From Motiliproteus coralliicola (GTDB lineage Bacteria; Pseudomonadota; Gammaproteobacteria; Pseudomonadales; Balneatricaceae), in assembly GCF_003345655.1 (NCBI RefSeq), contig NZ_QQOH01000001.1, forward strand, positions 186,001 through 250,000: 64,000 nt of DNA, in the 5' to 3' direction. The notes under the pieces are model-generated. The model saw only the letters and a program-made list of their open reading frames with translations, did no database searches and was not told the origin of the DNA. The position numbers and the translations under genes were made by a program. This document shows positions 8,720-18,550 of this stretch, piece after piece; position 1 is the first letter of the stretch, and every line of letters starts with the position of its first letter.

Positions 8720-8765
8720 CCATCTCGATTTAAGGCTCGATGCTGGAAGTTAATGACTGAATCCT

Positions 8766-8795
8766 AAAAAGCCCCGCTTAGGCGAGGCTTTTTGT
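8766..8795. terminator. Rho-independent terminator
   Basis: AAAAAGCC-CCGC-TTAG-GCGA-GGCTTTTT forms a stem with T-runs on both strands. It ends the 122-aa gene (plus) and can also end mltD (minus). Confidence 0.8.
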
Positions 8796-8841
8796 TATCG
8801 GCGCAGCGCAGGCTTTGGGCGCTTAGTTCGGGGGACGGTCA

Positions 8842-10545
8842 TTAGTTCCTGATCTGGGTAACATCCACATATAGGGTCAACATCTGTCCCGGTTTCAGGT
8901 ATTTGGCCTTGGCTGCCTTGCTGTTCCAACGCTTGATGTCATTTAGGCTGACATTAAACTTTCCGGCAATACGTGCAAAGGAATCCCCGGAGCGAACCCG
9001 GTAACCGATTTTCCTAACCACCTTGCGGCTGTCGTTGGAGGCAACGCTTCGGTTGGAGACAGTGCCAGCCGGTTGCCAGATCACCAGCTTCTGGCCGATC
9101 CGAAGCGGATCGCCCGGAGCCATCTGATTCCAGGCTGCCAGCTGCCGAACGCCAACCCCATGGGCTCGAGCAATTTTCCAGAAACTATCGCCAGAGCGTA
9201 CTTTATAGTTGAGTTTGGCTTTGCCCGAGCGTAAAGCAATCCGCTGGTTCTTCTGCTGCTGTCGCTGTCCCTGGCTGTAGGCGTACACTCCGGCCTTGGC
9301 GGAGGCTTTGGGGATCAGTAGCATCTGACCAATTCGAATAGTATTGCCGCGCAGCTTATTGCTGGTGCGGATGGTTTCGACCGTGGTGTTATTGCGCTTG
9401 GCAATAGCGATCAGGCTGTCTCCGGAGCGGACCTTGTAGCGGGCCCAGCTGACCCGTTTTTCCGGCGGGTAGCTGTCCAGTGCATGACGGAACCCATCGG
9501 CTTTTTCGACCGGTACCAACAGTTGGTGAGGGCCTTGCGGATCGGTGGCCCACTGGTTGAAGCCAGGGTTCAGCAGGTAGAGCTCTTCGATGCTGATGTC
9601 GGCCAGCTCGGCGGCTTTGGCCAGGTCAATCTGGGAGCCGGTGTCTACGGCGGCAAAGTAGGGCCGGTTAGGTAGCGGCTTCAGGCTGAGGCCGTAGGCT
9701 TGTGGATTGTCGAACAGTTTCGCCAGCGCCAGTAGTTTGGGTACGTAGGCACTGGTCTCTTTGGGCAGCTTCAATGACCAGAAGTCGGTCGGTTTATTGC
9801 GTTCACGGTTCTTGCGGATCGCCTTGGAGACATTGCCGCCACCGGCATTATAGGCCGCCAGGGCTAGCAGCCAATCGCCATCGAAACGCTTGTTCAGCAG
9901 TTCCAGATAATCCAGTGCGGCCTTGGTTGAGGCCTGAATGTCACGTCGTCCGTCGTACCACCAGCTGTGCTTGAGTTTAAAGCGCTTGGCGGTCATCGGG
10001 ATGAATTGCCAGGGTCCGGCCGCGCGGCCATGGGAGTAGGCAAAGGGGTCGTAAGCGCTCTCTACAATGGGTAACAGCGCCAGCTCAGCGGGCATACCCC
10101 GGCTGATGACCTGTTCCAATACATAGTAGTAGTAACGGCTGGCACGATCGGCCATGCGGTCGAGATACTTGGGATGACGGCTGTACCACTTCAGCTGCGA
10201 TTGGATTCGTGGCTGATCGATGTTGTGGTCGAGGGCGAAGTGCTCCCGGGTGCGCTGCCAGAGATCATCACTAACCGGCTCCGTTTCAACGGATACCGAC
10301 TCGGTGGTCGGCTGCTGAGCTGCGGGCTCGGCATCATTAAACTGTTGGTAGGCCGGTGTTATAACGGGTACGGCCAGCTGCTGTTCCAGCGTTGGCTTGG
10401 TGGAGGCTACGCTCGTTGAGGCTATCGATTTGGCTTCTGGCTCTGCGGTCGGTTGCGATTCTGAACCGAGCTGTGTCAGCGTCTGGCAACCATTCAGTAG
10501 CAGGCTTGAGATCAATAAGGCTAAGTATTTTGGCTGTAAATTCAC
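8842..10545 (-). CDS. mltD: Membrane-bound lytic murein transglycosylase D with three LysM repeats
   Basis: The 567-residue lipoprotein cleaves peptidoglycan glycan strands with formation of 1,6-anhydro-muramic acid. The N-terminus is a type II signal (MNLQPKYLALLISSLLLNGC) with a lipobox ending at Cys20. After a low-complexity linker comes the SLT domain (about 110-280), with the catalytic Glu in LLPIVESAYDP and the motifs GRAAGPWQFIP and ALAAYNAGGGNV. Three C-terminal LysM modules each begin Y[KR]VRSGDS and anchor it to peptidoglycan; E. coli MltD has two. It likely acts in the outer membrane inner leaflet. It is transcribed alone, in the same direction as the downstream-lying gloB locus. 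Confidence 0.95.
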   Translation of the reverse strand: MNLQPKYLALLISSLLLNGCQTLTQLGSESQPTAEPEAKSIASTSVASTKPTLEQQLAVPVITPAYQQFNDAEPAAQQPTTESVSVETEPVSDDLWQRTREHFALDHNIDQPRIQSQLKWYSRHPKYLDRMADRASRYYYYVLEQVISRGMPAELALLPIVESAYDPFAYSHGRAAGPWQFIPMTAKRFKLKHSWWYDGRRDIQASTKAALDYLELLNKRFDGDWLLALAAYNAGGGNVSKAIRKNRERNKPTDFWSLKLPKETSAYVPKLLALAKLFDNPQAYGLSLKPLPNRPYFAAVDTGSQIDLAKAAELADISIEELYLLNPGFNQWATDPQGPHQLLVPVEKADGFRHALDSYPPEKRVSWARYKVRSGDSLIAIAKRNNTTVETIRTSNKLRGNTIRIGQMLLIPKASAKAGVYAYSQGQRQQQKNQRIALRSGKAKLNYKVRSGDSFWKIARAHGVGVRQLAAWNQMAPGDPLRIGQKLVIWQPAGTVSNRSVASNDSRKVVRKIGYRVRSGDSFARIAGKFNVSLNDIKRWNSKAAKAKYLKPGQMLTLYVDVTQIRN

Positions 10546-10722
10546 CGTCCACCCCGGAGTCTTGGTTCGGGCGGATCGGGTCAGTTCCCAGCGGCCCCCT
10601 GTTTAACGTCTACAAGCAATTTGATGCAGTGCGCAGTTTAGGGAGCCGAGGGTCACCGGGTCAAGAGCGGGGCGGGGTTATCCCGGCCTGATTTGATCTG
10701 GATTGGAAAGCCTCAGATGAAA

Positions 10723-11514
10723 TTAAAAATTGTCTTTCCAGCGCCGGATCGTGGCAAGCACCCGGGCTTCGTTGTTGCTGCAGTCAGGCTCACGCTGCTG
10801 GGCGGCGGCCATCACGCTGGGTTGATCGTAGCGCATGAACGGGTTGATACGCTTTTCTTCGGCGAGCTTGCCGGGAAGGGTTGGCAGGGACTGATCACGT
10901 AATTGTTGGCAACGCTGGATGCAGGATTGAATATCAGGGTTGTTAGGCTCAACCGCAATTGCGAAGTTGAGGTTGCTGAGGGTGTATTCATGGGCGCAGC
11001 AGATCTGGGTACTGTCGGGTAGGCCGCGGAAGAACTGCATCGCCTGATGCATCTGCTCGGCACTGCCTTCAAACAGGCGTCCGCAGCCAGCGACAAATAA
11101 GGTGTCACCACAGAACAACTGGGCTTGATCCCGCGGCCCCGTAAACGGGGTGTAGTAGGCGATATGATCCAGGGTATGGGCCGGTACACGCTTGACGTTG
11201 AGTCGCTGCCCGAGAATTTCAATCCGATCACCGTCGTTGAGAGGCTTGGTGATTGCTTGGAAAGGCGACTCGGCCGGGCCGTAGACGGTGATGTCCGGCT
11301 GCGCAGCGGTCAGTTCGGCAACGCCTCCGGTATGATCCGGATGGTGGTGGGTAATCAGAATCGCTGCCAGTTGGAGTTGATTTTGTTTCAACCACTGTTT
11401 GACCGGTTCGCTTTGCCCCGGATCGACAGCCACGGCAAGCCCCGGAGCATCTGGGCTTTGGAGCATCCAGATATAGTTGTCCTGAAAAGCAGGCAGCGGG
11501 TGCAGTTGAAACAT
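10723..11514 (-). CDS. gloB: Hydroxyacylglutathione hydrolase (glyoxalase II)
   Basis: This 263-residue metallo-beta-lactamase-fold enzyme hydrolyses S-D-lactoylglutathione to D-lactate and glutathione, the second step of methylglyoxal detoxification. The dinuclear metal site is seen in THHHPDHTGG, in HTLDHIAYY, and in FCGDTLFVAGCGRLFEG; the substrate-binding segment is CAHEYTLSNLNFA. The C-terminal RREPD-like end matches the family. It starts at ATG 11514 (MFQLHPLPAF) and is divergent from the methyltransferase gene, an arrangement conserved with E. coli gloB-yafS. Confidence 0.95.
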   Translation of the reverse strand: MFQLHPLPAFQDNYIWMLQSPDAPGLAVAVDPGQSEPVKQWLKQNQLQLAAILITHHHPDHTGGVAELTAAQPDITVYGPAESPFQAITKPLNDGDRIEILGQRLNVKRVPAHTLDHIAYYTPFTGPRDQAQLFCGDTLFVAGCGRLFEGSAEQMHQAMQFFRGLPDSTQICCAHEYTLSNLNFAIAVEPNNPDIQSCIQRCQQLRDQSLPTLPGKLAEEKRINPFMRYDQPSVMAAAQQREPDCSNNEARVLATIRRWKDNF

Positions 11515-11653
11515 GAATAGACTCCTGACATTTTGGATCGGTATTCTATAATTAGACGCACTTTTTAGCTTGTCCGCTACCCTGCCGAACCACTTTGTCG
11601 GTCAGTAGGTGTTGACGGGTAGTACCCATGATCAGCGACAGGTTGTAGTTGAT

Positions 11654-12508
11654 ATGTTAGTAAGCACAACCAATCCATCATCTCCCTCACTGGCGAAGTT
11701 GCGCCAGCCCATCAAGCAATGGTTTGAAACTGAGCTGGGTCAGCAGTTGCTGGCGACCGAGCAGCAATTGCTCGATCAGGTCACTCCGCGGTTATTTGGC
11801 TATCACCTGCTACAGATCAGCGTGCTGGATCTGCCCGATTTGACCCGGGGGTCTCCGGCTGGGCATCGCTTTATGTTGGCCGCCGAGATGGATGGGGAGC
11901 TGGCTCCGAATACGCTGGTCGGGGATATGGAGAGCCTCCCGCTTGCCAACGAATGCATTGATGCGGTGGTTCTACATCATGCTCTCGATTTTGCCCAAAG
12001 CCCACATGATGCGCTGCGTGAAGCGATCAGAGTGTTGCGTCCCGGTGGCCGGTTGATCATTATCGGCTTCAATCCCCATAGCTTCTGGGGCTTGCACCGG
12101 TTGTGGAAACGAAAGTCCAAGCAGGTACCCTGGGTTGGCCATTTTATGGCACGGCGGCGAATGCATGACTGGCTCAAATTATTGGAGATGAAATCTGAAC
12201 GGGCTGACTCCGGATTCTTTCGTCCGCCCTGGCATAGTTCCCGGTGGATGGACCGGATGCAGTTCTGCGAGCGCTGGGGGCAGCGTTCCCATTCACTGAA
12301 TGGTGCCTTCTGGATGCTGACGGCTTGCAAGGAGACCGGTGCGGCGGCTACGGTTGGGCAAAGCTGGAAACGGCGCTTTGTCTTCCCGCTGCCCGTGGCG
12401 CAGTCGAGTCGAGTTGGTCGAGGTGGCGTAGCCGATAAAGCCGGAACTGCTCGTATCTATCCCTTCCCAAGGCTTTCGAGCTCCGGTACCCCATCGAAAG
12501 ATCGCTAA
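11654..12508 (+). CDS. SAM-dependent methyltransferase (YafS-like)
   Basis: A class I methyltransferase of about 284 residues. The SAM domain includes LVGDMESLPLANECIDAVVLHHALDF, the Methyltransf_11 type motif, followed by ALREAIRVLRPGGRLIIIGFNP. A C-terminal extension with basic residues and Trp-rich stretches follows. Its place divergent from gloB and upstream of rnhA/dnaQ matches E. coli yafS. ATG at 11654 is chosen by length; GTG at 11609 is an alternative. The substrate is not known. Unlike in E. coli, rnhA does not follow directly: about 4.6 kb with oadGAB and lysR intervene. Confidence 0.85.
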   Translation: MLVSTTNPSSPSLAKLRQPIKQWFETELGQQLLATEQQLLDQVTPRLFGYHLLQISVLDLPDLTRGSPAGHRFMLAAEMDGELAPNTLVGDMESLPLANECIDAVVLHHALDFAQSPHDALREAIRVLRPGGRLIIIGFNPHSFWGLHRLWKRKSKQVPWVGHFMARRRMHDWLKLLEMKSERADSGFFRPPWHSSRWMDRMQFCERWGQRSHSLNGAFWMLTACKETGAAATVGQSWKRRFVFPLPVAQSSRVGRGGVADKAGTARIYPFPRLSSSGTPSKDR

Positions 12509-12664
12509 GCCAGCACAAATCAGGATAAGTTTTTATTTATTCTCGATATCAATATTATTAATTATATTTTATGATCCTGAGTCGCTATCTTATTCGACCA
12601 CTATAACAACCGGCAAAGCTTCTAGGCTTGGCTGAACCTAACTCGATCGATGCAGGAGATAACG

Positions 12665-12925
12665 ATGGAAGCGAACAACCTGATTAACGAAGGTCTGACG
12701 CTGATGGTATTTGGCATGGGCTTCGTTTTCGTATTCCTGACCCTGTTGGTTTTTGCCACTGGATTTATGTCCAAGATGGTTGGGAAGTATCTTCCTGAAC
12801 CGGTTCCTGCTGCTCCCAAGGCAGCACCGCAAGCCGCACCCGCTGCGGCAGTGGATAATGCGCAATTGATCGCGGTGATCTCGGCGGCTATCCGTCAACA
12901 TCGTGAGCGCCACCCTCGCAAGTGA
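12665..12925 (+). CDS. oadG: Oxaloacetate decarboxylase gamma chain
   Basis: The 86-residue protein is the small membrane subunit of the sodium-pumping decarboxylase complex. One N-terminal transmembrane helix (about residues 10-35, MVFGMGFVFVFLTLLVFATG) is followed by a Pro/Ala-rich stretch (PAAPKAAPQAAPAAAV) and a basic C-terminus. In the known complex it holds OadA and OadB together and binds zinc near its C-terminus. ATG at 12665 follows CAGGAGATAACG, a strong ribosome site. It opens the oadGAB operon; the roughly 150 bases upstream are AT-rich and probably carry the promoter. Confidence 0.92.
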   Translation: MEANNLINEGLTLMVFGMGFVFVFLTLLVFATGFMSKMVGKYLPEPVPAAPKAAPQAAPAAAVDNAQLIAVISAAIRQHRERHPRK

Positions 12926-12992
12926 TGCGTTTAAATTTACGCTCTTCAGATTGTAAACCTTCGAAAGACTCGGAATTAAAAGGCCTGTGACC

Positions 12993-14801
12993 ATGACCGA
13001 TACTAAGAAACCACTGGGTATTACCGATGTTGTGCTGCGTGATGCGCACCAATCTCTGTTTGCAACGCGTATGCGTATCGAAGATATGCTGCCGATTGCT
13101 GAGAAGCTGGATCAGGTTGGCTATTGGTCCCTGGAAAGCTGGGGTGGTGCAACCTTCGATTCCTGCATCCGCTTTATCGGTGAAGATCCGTGGGAGCGTA
13201 TCCGCGAACTGAAAAAAGTAATGCCGAACACCAAGCAGCAGATGCTGTTCCGGGCGCAGAACATTCTGGGTTACCGCCACTACGCCGATGACGTTGTGAC
13301 CAAGTTCGTCGAGCGTGCGCACACCAACGGTGTTGACGTATTCCGTGTGTTCGATGCGATGAACGACGCTCGCAACATGGGCACTGCGCTGCAGGCGGTT
13401 AAGAAGGTTGGTGGACATGCTCAGGGCACTATCTCCTACACCAAGAGTCGTGTTCACACCACCGAGATGTGGGTCGACTTTGCCCGTCAGCTTGAAGATA
13501 TGGGCGCTGACTCCATCGCGATCAAGGATATGTCCGGTATCCTGACGCCATATGATGCCTACGATCTGGTTACTCGACTGAAGTCCCAGACCGACCTGGA
13601 AGTGCATCTGCACGCCCACGCGACTTCCGGTCTGTCCGATATGACCATCCTGAAAGCGGCTGAAGCCGGTATCGATCGCGTCGATACTGCTATCTCCTCC
13701 ATGTCGATGACCTACGGCCACAGCGCCACCGAGTCTATCGTCGCTGCGCTGGCCGGTACCGACCGTGACACTGGTCTGGATCTGGAGAAGATCGAAGAGA
13801 TTGCGGCTTACTTCCGTGAAGTTCGGAAGAAGTACGCCAAGTTCGAAGGTTCTCTGAAGGGCACCGATTCTCGCATTCTGGTTGCTCAGGTGCCGGGTGG
13901 CATGCTGACCAACATGGAAAACCAGCTCAAAGAGCAGGGCGCAGCCGACAAGTTCGACGACGTTCTGGCAGAAATTCCGCGTGTTCGTGAAGATCTGGGT
14001 CTGATTCCGCTGGTAACTCCGACCTCTCAGATCGTTGGTACCCAGGCGGTAATCAACGTGCTGACCGGCGAGCGTTACAAGAGCATCTCCAAAGAGACCG
14101 CCGGTATCCTCAAGGGTGAGTACGGTGCTGCACCGGCTGAATTCAATAAAGAACTTCAAGCCCGTGTTCTGGACGGTGCCGAGCCGGTCACCTGTCGCCC
14201 GGCAGACCTGCTGGAACCTGAACTGGAGAAGCTGACCGAAGAGCTGCGTGAGCTGTCTAAGAAGAACGGCTTCCGCCTCGAGTCCGGTGAACGTGAGATC
14301 GACGACGTGCTGACTTACGCACTGTTCCCGCAGATCGGCCTGAAGTTCCTTGAAAATCGTGGCAATGCCGACGCCTTTGAGCCGGCACCGACTCTGGAAG
14401 ACGCGACTGCGGCTCCGGCTGCTGCTGTTCCGGCGGGCCAGGAAGATGTCTACACCGTCAACGTCAACGGCCAGAGCTATGTCGTTCAGGTTACCGAAGG
14501 TGGTGACGTTGCTGCTCTGGCGGCGACTGGCGCCGCACCTGCTGCTGCTCCGGCTGCTGCACCTGCCGCTGCTCCGGCTCCGACCGGTGGCGAGCCGGTT
14601 GCCGCGCCGCTGGCCGGTAACATCTGGAAGGTGGAAGTCTCTGCCGGTCAGGTCGTCGAAGAAGGTGATGTGCTGATCATCTTGGAAGCGATGAAGATGG
14701 AAACCGAAGTCCGTGCCGCCAAGTCCGGCACTGTCGGTAGCATCTCCGTCAAAGAAGGTGATTCAGTGGCAGTAGGGGACACCCTGCTGACTCTGGCGTA
14801 A
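12993..14801 (+). CDS. oadA: Oxaloacetate decarboxylase alpha chain (biotin-dependent carboxyltransferase)
   Basis: This 602-residue subunit moves the carboxyl group from oxaloacetate to its own biotin. The carboxyltransferase TIM barrel begins at [18 protein letters not shown], with [13 protein letters not shown] and the [10 protein letters not shown] metal ligands. A conserved carboxylase domain (about 300-460) follows, then an Ala/Pro-rich flexible linker (about 470-530), and a biotinyl domain with the biotin-accepting lysine in LEAMKMETE near residue 568. It is cytoplasmic and docks to OadB/OadG. Codon use is strongly biased, suggesting high expression. ATG at 12993 follows AAAAGG. A very long antisense frame exists inside it but is a composition artefact. 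Confidence 0.95.
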   Translation: MTDTKKPLGITDVVLRDAHQSLFATRMRIEDMLPIAEKLDQVGYWSLESWGGATFDSCIRFIGEDPWERIRELKKVMPNTKQQMLFRAQNILGYRHYADDVVTKFVERAHTNGVDVFRVFDAMNDARNMGTALQAVKKVGGHAQGTISYTKSRVHTTEMWVDFARQLEDMGADSIAIKDMSGILTPYDAYDLVTRLKSQTDLEVHLHAHATSGLSDMTILKAAEAGIDRVDTAISSMSMTYGHSATESIVAALAGTDRDTGLDLEKIEEIAAYFREVRKKYAKFEGSLKGTDSRILVAQVPGGMLTNMENQLKEQGAADKFDDVLAEIPRVREDLGLIPLVTPTSQIVGTQAVINVLTGERYKSISKETAGILKGEYGAAPAEFNKELQARVLDGAEPVTCRPADLLEPELEKLTEELRELSKKNGFRLESGEREIDDVLTYALFPQIGLKFLENRGNADAFEPAPTLEDATAAPAAAVPAGQEDVYTVNVNGQSYVVQVTEGGDVAALAATGAAPAAAPAAAPAAAPAPTGGEPVAAPLAGNIWKVEVSAGQVVEEGDVLIILEAMKMETEVRAAKSGTVGSISVKEGDSVAVGDTLLTLA

Positions 14802-14817
14802 GGGTAGGCGCGGTCTC

Positions 14818-16119
14818 ATGGAAAAACTGATCCTGCTGTTCACCAGCTCTGGTCTGTTCAATATTCAGATCGGCCAGGCGGTGATGATCATCGTCGGCCT
14901 ATTGCTTCTGTTCCTGGCCATCAAGAAGAACTTTGAGCCGCTGCTGCTGGTCCCGATCGGGTTTGGCGGCATCATGGCCAACATCCCGGAAGCGGGTCTG
15001 GCTTTCTCAGCGGTGGAAAACGCCCTGAACCTGGGTGGTCCTGAGGTGGTCTCATCGATCGCCCAGGCGCTGGGTCTGGACGCGGGCGCCGAGCCTAAGG
15101 CGATCAAAGAAGCTTACGCTAATGCCAGCGCAGCTCCTCATCTGTTGGCGGTGCAGACCGCGGCTGATTCGGGCTACAACAACGGCATGCTGTATAACTT
15201 CTACACCGTGGCCATTGCCAGTGGCGCTGCGCCGCTGCTGATCTTCATGGGTGTGGGCGCGATGACCGATTTCGGTCCGCTGCTGGCCAATCCGAAGACG
15301 CTGTTCCTCGGTGCGGCCGCTCAGTTCGGTATCTTTGCGACCGTATTGGGTGCGGTAGGTCTGACTTCGCTGGGTCTGATGGACTTCAGCATTCAGGACG
15401 CAGCCGCAATCGGCATCATCGGTGGTGCCGATGGTCCGACAGCGATCTACGTGGCCAGTTTGCTGGCACCGCATCTGCTGGGTGCGATCGCGGTAGCTGC
15501 CTACTCTTACATGGCTCTGGTTCCGATGATTCAGCCGCCTATCATGCGTGCGCTGACCAACCCGGAAGAGCGTAAGCTGCAGATGACTCAGCTGCGTCAC
15601 GTCAGCAAGACCGAGAAGATCTTCTTCCCGCTGGTTTTGCTGCTGCTGGTTGCGATGCTGCTGCCGGATGCGGCACCGCTACTGGGTATGTTCTGCTTCG
15701 GTAACCTGATGCGTGAGTGTGGTGTGGTCGAGCGTCTGAGCGATACCGCCCAGAATGCACTGATCAACATCGTTACCATCTTCCTGGGTCTGTCGGTCGG
15801 CTCCAAGCTGAGCGCGGAGAAGTTCCTGGACCTGAACACGCTGGGTATTCTGTTGCTGGGTATGGTTGCCTTCGGTATCGGTACCGCGGCGGGTATTCTG
15901 ATGGCTAAACTGATGAATAAGCTCAGCAGTACGCCGATCAACCCGCTGATTGGTTCTGCCGGTGTATCGGCTGTACCGATGGCGGCGCGAGTGTCGAACA
16001 AGCTGGGTCTGGAAGCGAACCCGCAGAACTTCCTGCTGATGCACGCAATGGGCCCCAACGTGGCTGGTGTTATCGGTTCAGCGGTTGCTGCCGGTGTGAT
16101 GATCAAGTTTGTCGGCTAG
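14818..16119 (+). CDS. oadB: Oxaloacetate decarboxylase beta chain (sodium pump)
   Basis: The 433-residue integral membrane subunit decarboxylates carboxybiotin and uses the energy to export sodium ions. The family motifs are present: [11 protein letters not shown], whose Asp is essential for sodium transport in characterised OadB, and [16 protein letters not shown] near the C-terminus. About nine to eleven hydrophobic helices can be traced. It starts 16 bases after oadA and ends before a terminator at 16144. With oadG and oadA it makes a full three-subunit pump. Confidence 0.95.
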   Translation: MEKLILLFTSSGLFNIQIGQAVMIIVGLLLLFLAIKKNFEPLLLVPIGFGGIMANIPEAGLAFSAVENALNLGGPEVVSSIAQALGLDAGAEPKAIKEAYANASAAPHLLAVQTAADSGYNNGMLYNFYTVAIASGAAPLLIFMGVGAMTDFGPLLANPKTLFLGAAAQFGIFATVLGAVGLTSLGLMDFSIQDAAAIGIIGGADGPTAIYVASLLAPHLLGAIAVAAYSYMALVPMIQPPIMRALTNPEERKLQMTQLRHVSKTEKIFFPLVLLLLVAMLLPDAAPLLGMFCFGNLMRECGVVERLSDTAQNALINIVTIFLGLSVGSKLSAEKFLDLNTLGILLLGMVAFGIGTAAGILMAKLMNKLSSTPINPLIGSAGVSAVPMAARVSNKLGLEANPQNFLLMHAMGPNVAGVIGSAVAAGVMIKFVG

Positions 16120-16143
16120 TATCGCCACAAGCGTAAATCTGCG

Positions 16144-16169
16144 AACAGGGGCCTCTTGGCCCCTGTTTT
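16144..16169 (+). terminator. Rho-independent terminator after oadGAB
   Basis: AACAGGGGCC-TCTT-GGCCCCTGTT with TTTT following forms a ten-pair stem 25 bases after the oadB stop. Confidence 0.85.
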
Positions 16170-16199
16170 GTCTTTGATACCGATGACAGTGAGACTGCG

Positions 16200-17141
16200 A
16201 TGAAAATGACCCTGCGCCAGCTGTCGCTGTTTGAGTGTGTGGCTCGACACATGAGTTACACCAAGGCGGCAGAGGAGAAGCACCTGACCCAGCCAGCGGT
16301 CAGTATCCAGATCAAGCAGCTGGAAGAGCACGTCGGGCTGCCGCTATTCGAATATATCGGCAAGAAACTGTACCTGACCGATGCCGGTCGTGAATTGCAG
16401 CAGGCTTGCCATGATGTATTCCAGCGGATGGAAAATCTGGAGATGGCGCTGACCCAGATGAAGGGTGGGATGCACGGTAATCTGCGGATTGCGACGGTAA
16501 CCAGTGCTAAGTATTTTGCCCCCCACCTGATCGGTGAGTTCAATCGTCACTATCCGGATGTTGATTTGAGTCTGGTGGTCACCAACCGGAACAATGTGGT
16601 CCAGCGATTGGCCAATAACGAAGATGATCTGGTGCTGATGGCCCAGGTACCGCGCGATATGAAACTGAAAGTGTATCCGATTCTGGATAACCCGATGTTT
16701 CCCGTCGTGGCTCCGGGGCATCCGCTGGCCGGCCAGAAGAGTGTTCCGATCGAGGCGTTGACCCAAGAGCGTTTTCTGACGCGAGAACAGGGCTCCGGCT
16801 CACGCAAGGCGATTGAGGATCACTTTAAGGAGCATGGTCTCAAGCTGGAGCAGACCATGGAACTGGGGAGTTCTGAGACGATCAAGCAGGGCGTCATGGC
16901 CGGTCTAGGTATCTCGGTGCTGTCGCGCTTCAGTATGGCGCTGGAGCTTGCTACTGGATGCCTGGTTGATGTGGATGTGGATTCCTTCCCGATCGTGCGG
17001 ACCTGGTGTCTGGTTCATCCTGCCGAGAAGCGACTGTCACCGGCTGCGCAGGCGTTCGTTGACTATTTCCTCAGCAATGAGGGGCAGGTTAAAGAGGCGA
17101 TCAGTAATCGCTTTATGGGGGCTGAGCTACCCCATAGCTGA
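16200..17141 (+). CDS. LysR-family transcriptional regulator (CbbR-like)
   Basis: A 313-residue LysR protein. The N-terminal winged helix-turn-helix (about 5-65) reads FECVARHMSYTKAAEEKHLTQP and continues AVSIQIKQLEE. The effector-binding domain (about 95-295) includes GNLRIATVTSAKYFAPHLI and GSGSRKAIEDHF, close in pattern to CbbR-type regulators. It follows the oad operon after a terminator in the same direction, so it may control oadGAB, but LysR genes are usually divergent from their targets, which weakens that idea. ATG at 16200 is the start. It is carried with oadGAB between genes that are neighbours in other gammaproteobacteria, so the four genes may have arrived as a unit. Confidence 0.88.
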   Translation: MKMTLRQLSLFECVARHMSYTKAAEEKHLTQPAVSIQIKQLEEHVGLPLFEYIGKKLYLTDAGRELQQACHDVFQRMENLEMALTQMKGGMHGNLRIATVTSAKYFAPHLIGEFNRHYPDVDLSLVVTNRNNVVQRLANNEDDLVLMAQVPRDMKLKVYPILDNPMFPVVAPGHPLAGQKSVPIEALTQERFLTREQGSGSRKAIEDHFKEHGLKLEQTMELGSSETIKQGVMAGLGISVLSRFSMALELATGCLVDVDVDSFPIVRTWCLVHPAEKRLSPAAQAFVDYFLSNEGQVKEAISNRFMGAELPHS

Positions 17142-17158
17142 TTATGGCTTCGGCGGGT

Positions 17159-17632
17159 TCAGCCGTTGAAGCCTTTATCTTCCAGATGAGGGCCGTTTTC
17201 TGCGGCTTCGCGCGCTAGATCATCGACGCGCTCGTTTTCCGGGTGGCCGCTATGGCCCTTGACCCAGCGCCAGTTGACCTCGTGCTTATTGCACTCCTCG
17301 TCCAGTCGCTGCCACAGGTCTTTATTCTTGACCGGCTTCTTGTCGGCGGTTTTCCAACCTTTGCGTTTCCAGCCGTGAATCCATTGGGTGATCCCTTGGC
17401 GGACGTACTGGCTGTCGGTGGTCAGCGTGACCTGGCAAGGTTCGGTGAGTACGGCCAGCGCTTCGATAGCGGCCAGTAGCTCCATCCGGTTGTTGGTGGT
17501 CAGGCGGAAACCTTGACTCAGTTCTTTATTGTGGTCTTTGTAGATCAGCAACGCACCGTAGCCTCCGGGGCCGGGATTGCCCAGGCAGGAGCCATCGGTA
17601 AAGGCTTGAATGTGTTTGGTTTCGCTCAACAT
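17159..17632 (-). CDS. rnhA: Ribonuclease HI
   Basis: This 157-residue enzyme degrades the RNA strand of RNA-DNA hybrids in the cytoplasm. All catalytic acids are visible: Asp in [16 protein letters not shown], Glu in [13 protein letters not shown], Asp in [11 protein letters not shown] and Asp in [12 protein letters not shown], with the His of [13 protein letters not shown]. Length is normal. It is divergent from dnaQ with about 110 bases between starts, the classical rnhA-dnaQ arrangement. Confidence 0.96.
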   Translation of the reverse strand: MLSETKHIQAFTDGSCLGNPGPGGYGALLIYKDHNKELSQGFRLTTNNRMELLAAIEALAVLTEPCQVTLTTDSQYVRQGITQWIHGWKRKGWKTADKKPVKNKDLWQRLDEECNKHEVNWRWVKGHSGHPENERVDDLAREAAENGPHLEDKGFNG

Positions 17633-17744
17633 GGTTCTCCCTTATAGAGCAGCGCATTGTAGCCAGTTGGGCTGTGATAAGATAGCGCCCGAAGTCGCCG
17701 ATATCGGGCGGCCTTCAATACAGATTTGGAAGATGAGAAACGCG

Positions 17745-18464
17745 ATGCGGCAGATAGTACTGGATACGGAAACCACTGGCATAGAACCACGAGAAGGCCA
17801 CCGGATTATCGAGATCGGTGGGGTCGAGATGATTGACCGAAAACTAACCGGTAAAACCTATCACCGCTATATCAACCCGCAGCGGGATGTACCCGAAGAT
17901 GCGATTGCCGTTCACGGTATCACCAACGAGTTTCTCGAAGATAAACCATTTTTTGCCGATGTGATGCATGAGTTCCAGGAGTTTATCCGTGGTGCCGAAC
18001 TGGTGATCCATAACGCGCCCTTCGATGTCGGCTTTCTGAACCACGAGTTTATGCTGGTGGATCCGCAGGCTCAGCGGGTTGAGGACCTGGCAGGCGTGCT
18101 GGATACCCTGGCGATGGCGCGCAAAATGCGTCCTGGCCAGCGCAACACTCTGGATGCGCTCTGTAAGCATTACATGATCGATAACTCCCAGCGGACCCTG
18201 CACGGCGCCTTGCTCGACTCCGAGATCCTTGCCGATGTTTATCTGATGATGACCGGTGGCCAGACCAGTCTGATGTTGGGGCATAGCGGAGACAGTGATG
18301 GCGTGGCCACCGCCATTCAGCGGGTGGAGGCCGGACGGTATAACCTGATGGTGGCCGGGCTCTCAGATCAGGAGCAGTTAGCCCATGAGCAGATGCTCGA
18401 CCGGGTAGATAAAAAGAGTGGTGGGTCGATCTGGCGTCAGCTGGAGCAAGAAGGCGTCCACTGA
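17745..18464 (+). CDS. dnaQ: DNA polymerase III epsilon subunit (proofreading 3'-5' exonuclease)
   Basis: The 239-residue subunit proofreads for the replicative polymerase. ExoI is VLDTETTGIEPREGHRIIEIG, ExoII lies in LVIHNAPFDVGFLNHEF, and ExoIII is HGALLDSEILADVYL, giving the DEDDh active site. The C-terminal tail after about 190 is the part that contacts the alpha subunit. ATG at 17745 is preferred because GATGAGA lies at good spacing; ATG at 17733 is in frame and possible. It overlaps the upstream control region of rnhA. Confidence 0.94.
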   Translation: MRQIVLDTETTGIEPREGHRIIEIGGVEMIDRKLTGKTYHRYINPQRDVPEDAIAVHGITNEFLEDKPFFADVMHEFQEFIRGAELVIHNAPFDVGFLNHEFMLVDPQAQRVEDLAGVLDTLAMARKMRPGQRNTLDALCKHYMIDNSQRTLHGALLDSEILADVYLMMTGGQTSLMLGHSGDSDGVATAIQRVEAGRYNLMVAGLSDQEQLAHEQMLDRVDKKSGGSIWRQLEQEGVH

Positions 18465-18490
18465 CTGGGCGTTTGAATGTGAACGATCAA

Positions 18491-18521
18491 TGAAGAGGGG
18501 GCCTGTTGGGCCCCCTCTTCA
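18491..18521. terminator. Strong hairpin between convergent dnaQ and the export-module ATPase
   Basis: TGAAGAGGGGGCC pairs with GGCCCCCTCTTCA around a short loop. The stem is very strong but no T-run follows on either strand, so it may be a transcript 3'-end stabiliser or an imperfect terminator. Confidence 0.5.
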
Positions 18522-18550
18522 TTGGGTCTGCTTCGCGTAGATCAGCCGTC

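Noticed and set aside
12888-14159. A 423-codon open frame antisense to oadA
   Set aside because: It lies fully inside oadA, whose biased codon use leaves the opposite strand free of stops. It has no ribosome site and its composition (His/Gln/Leu-rich) is that of a shadow frame.
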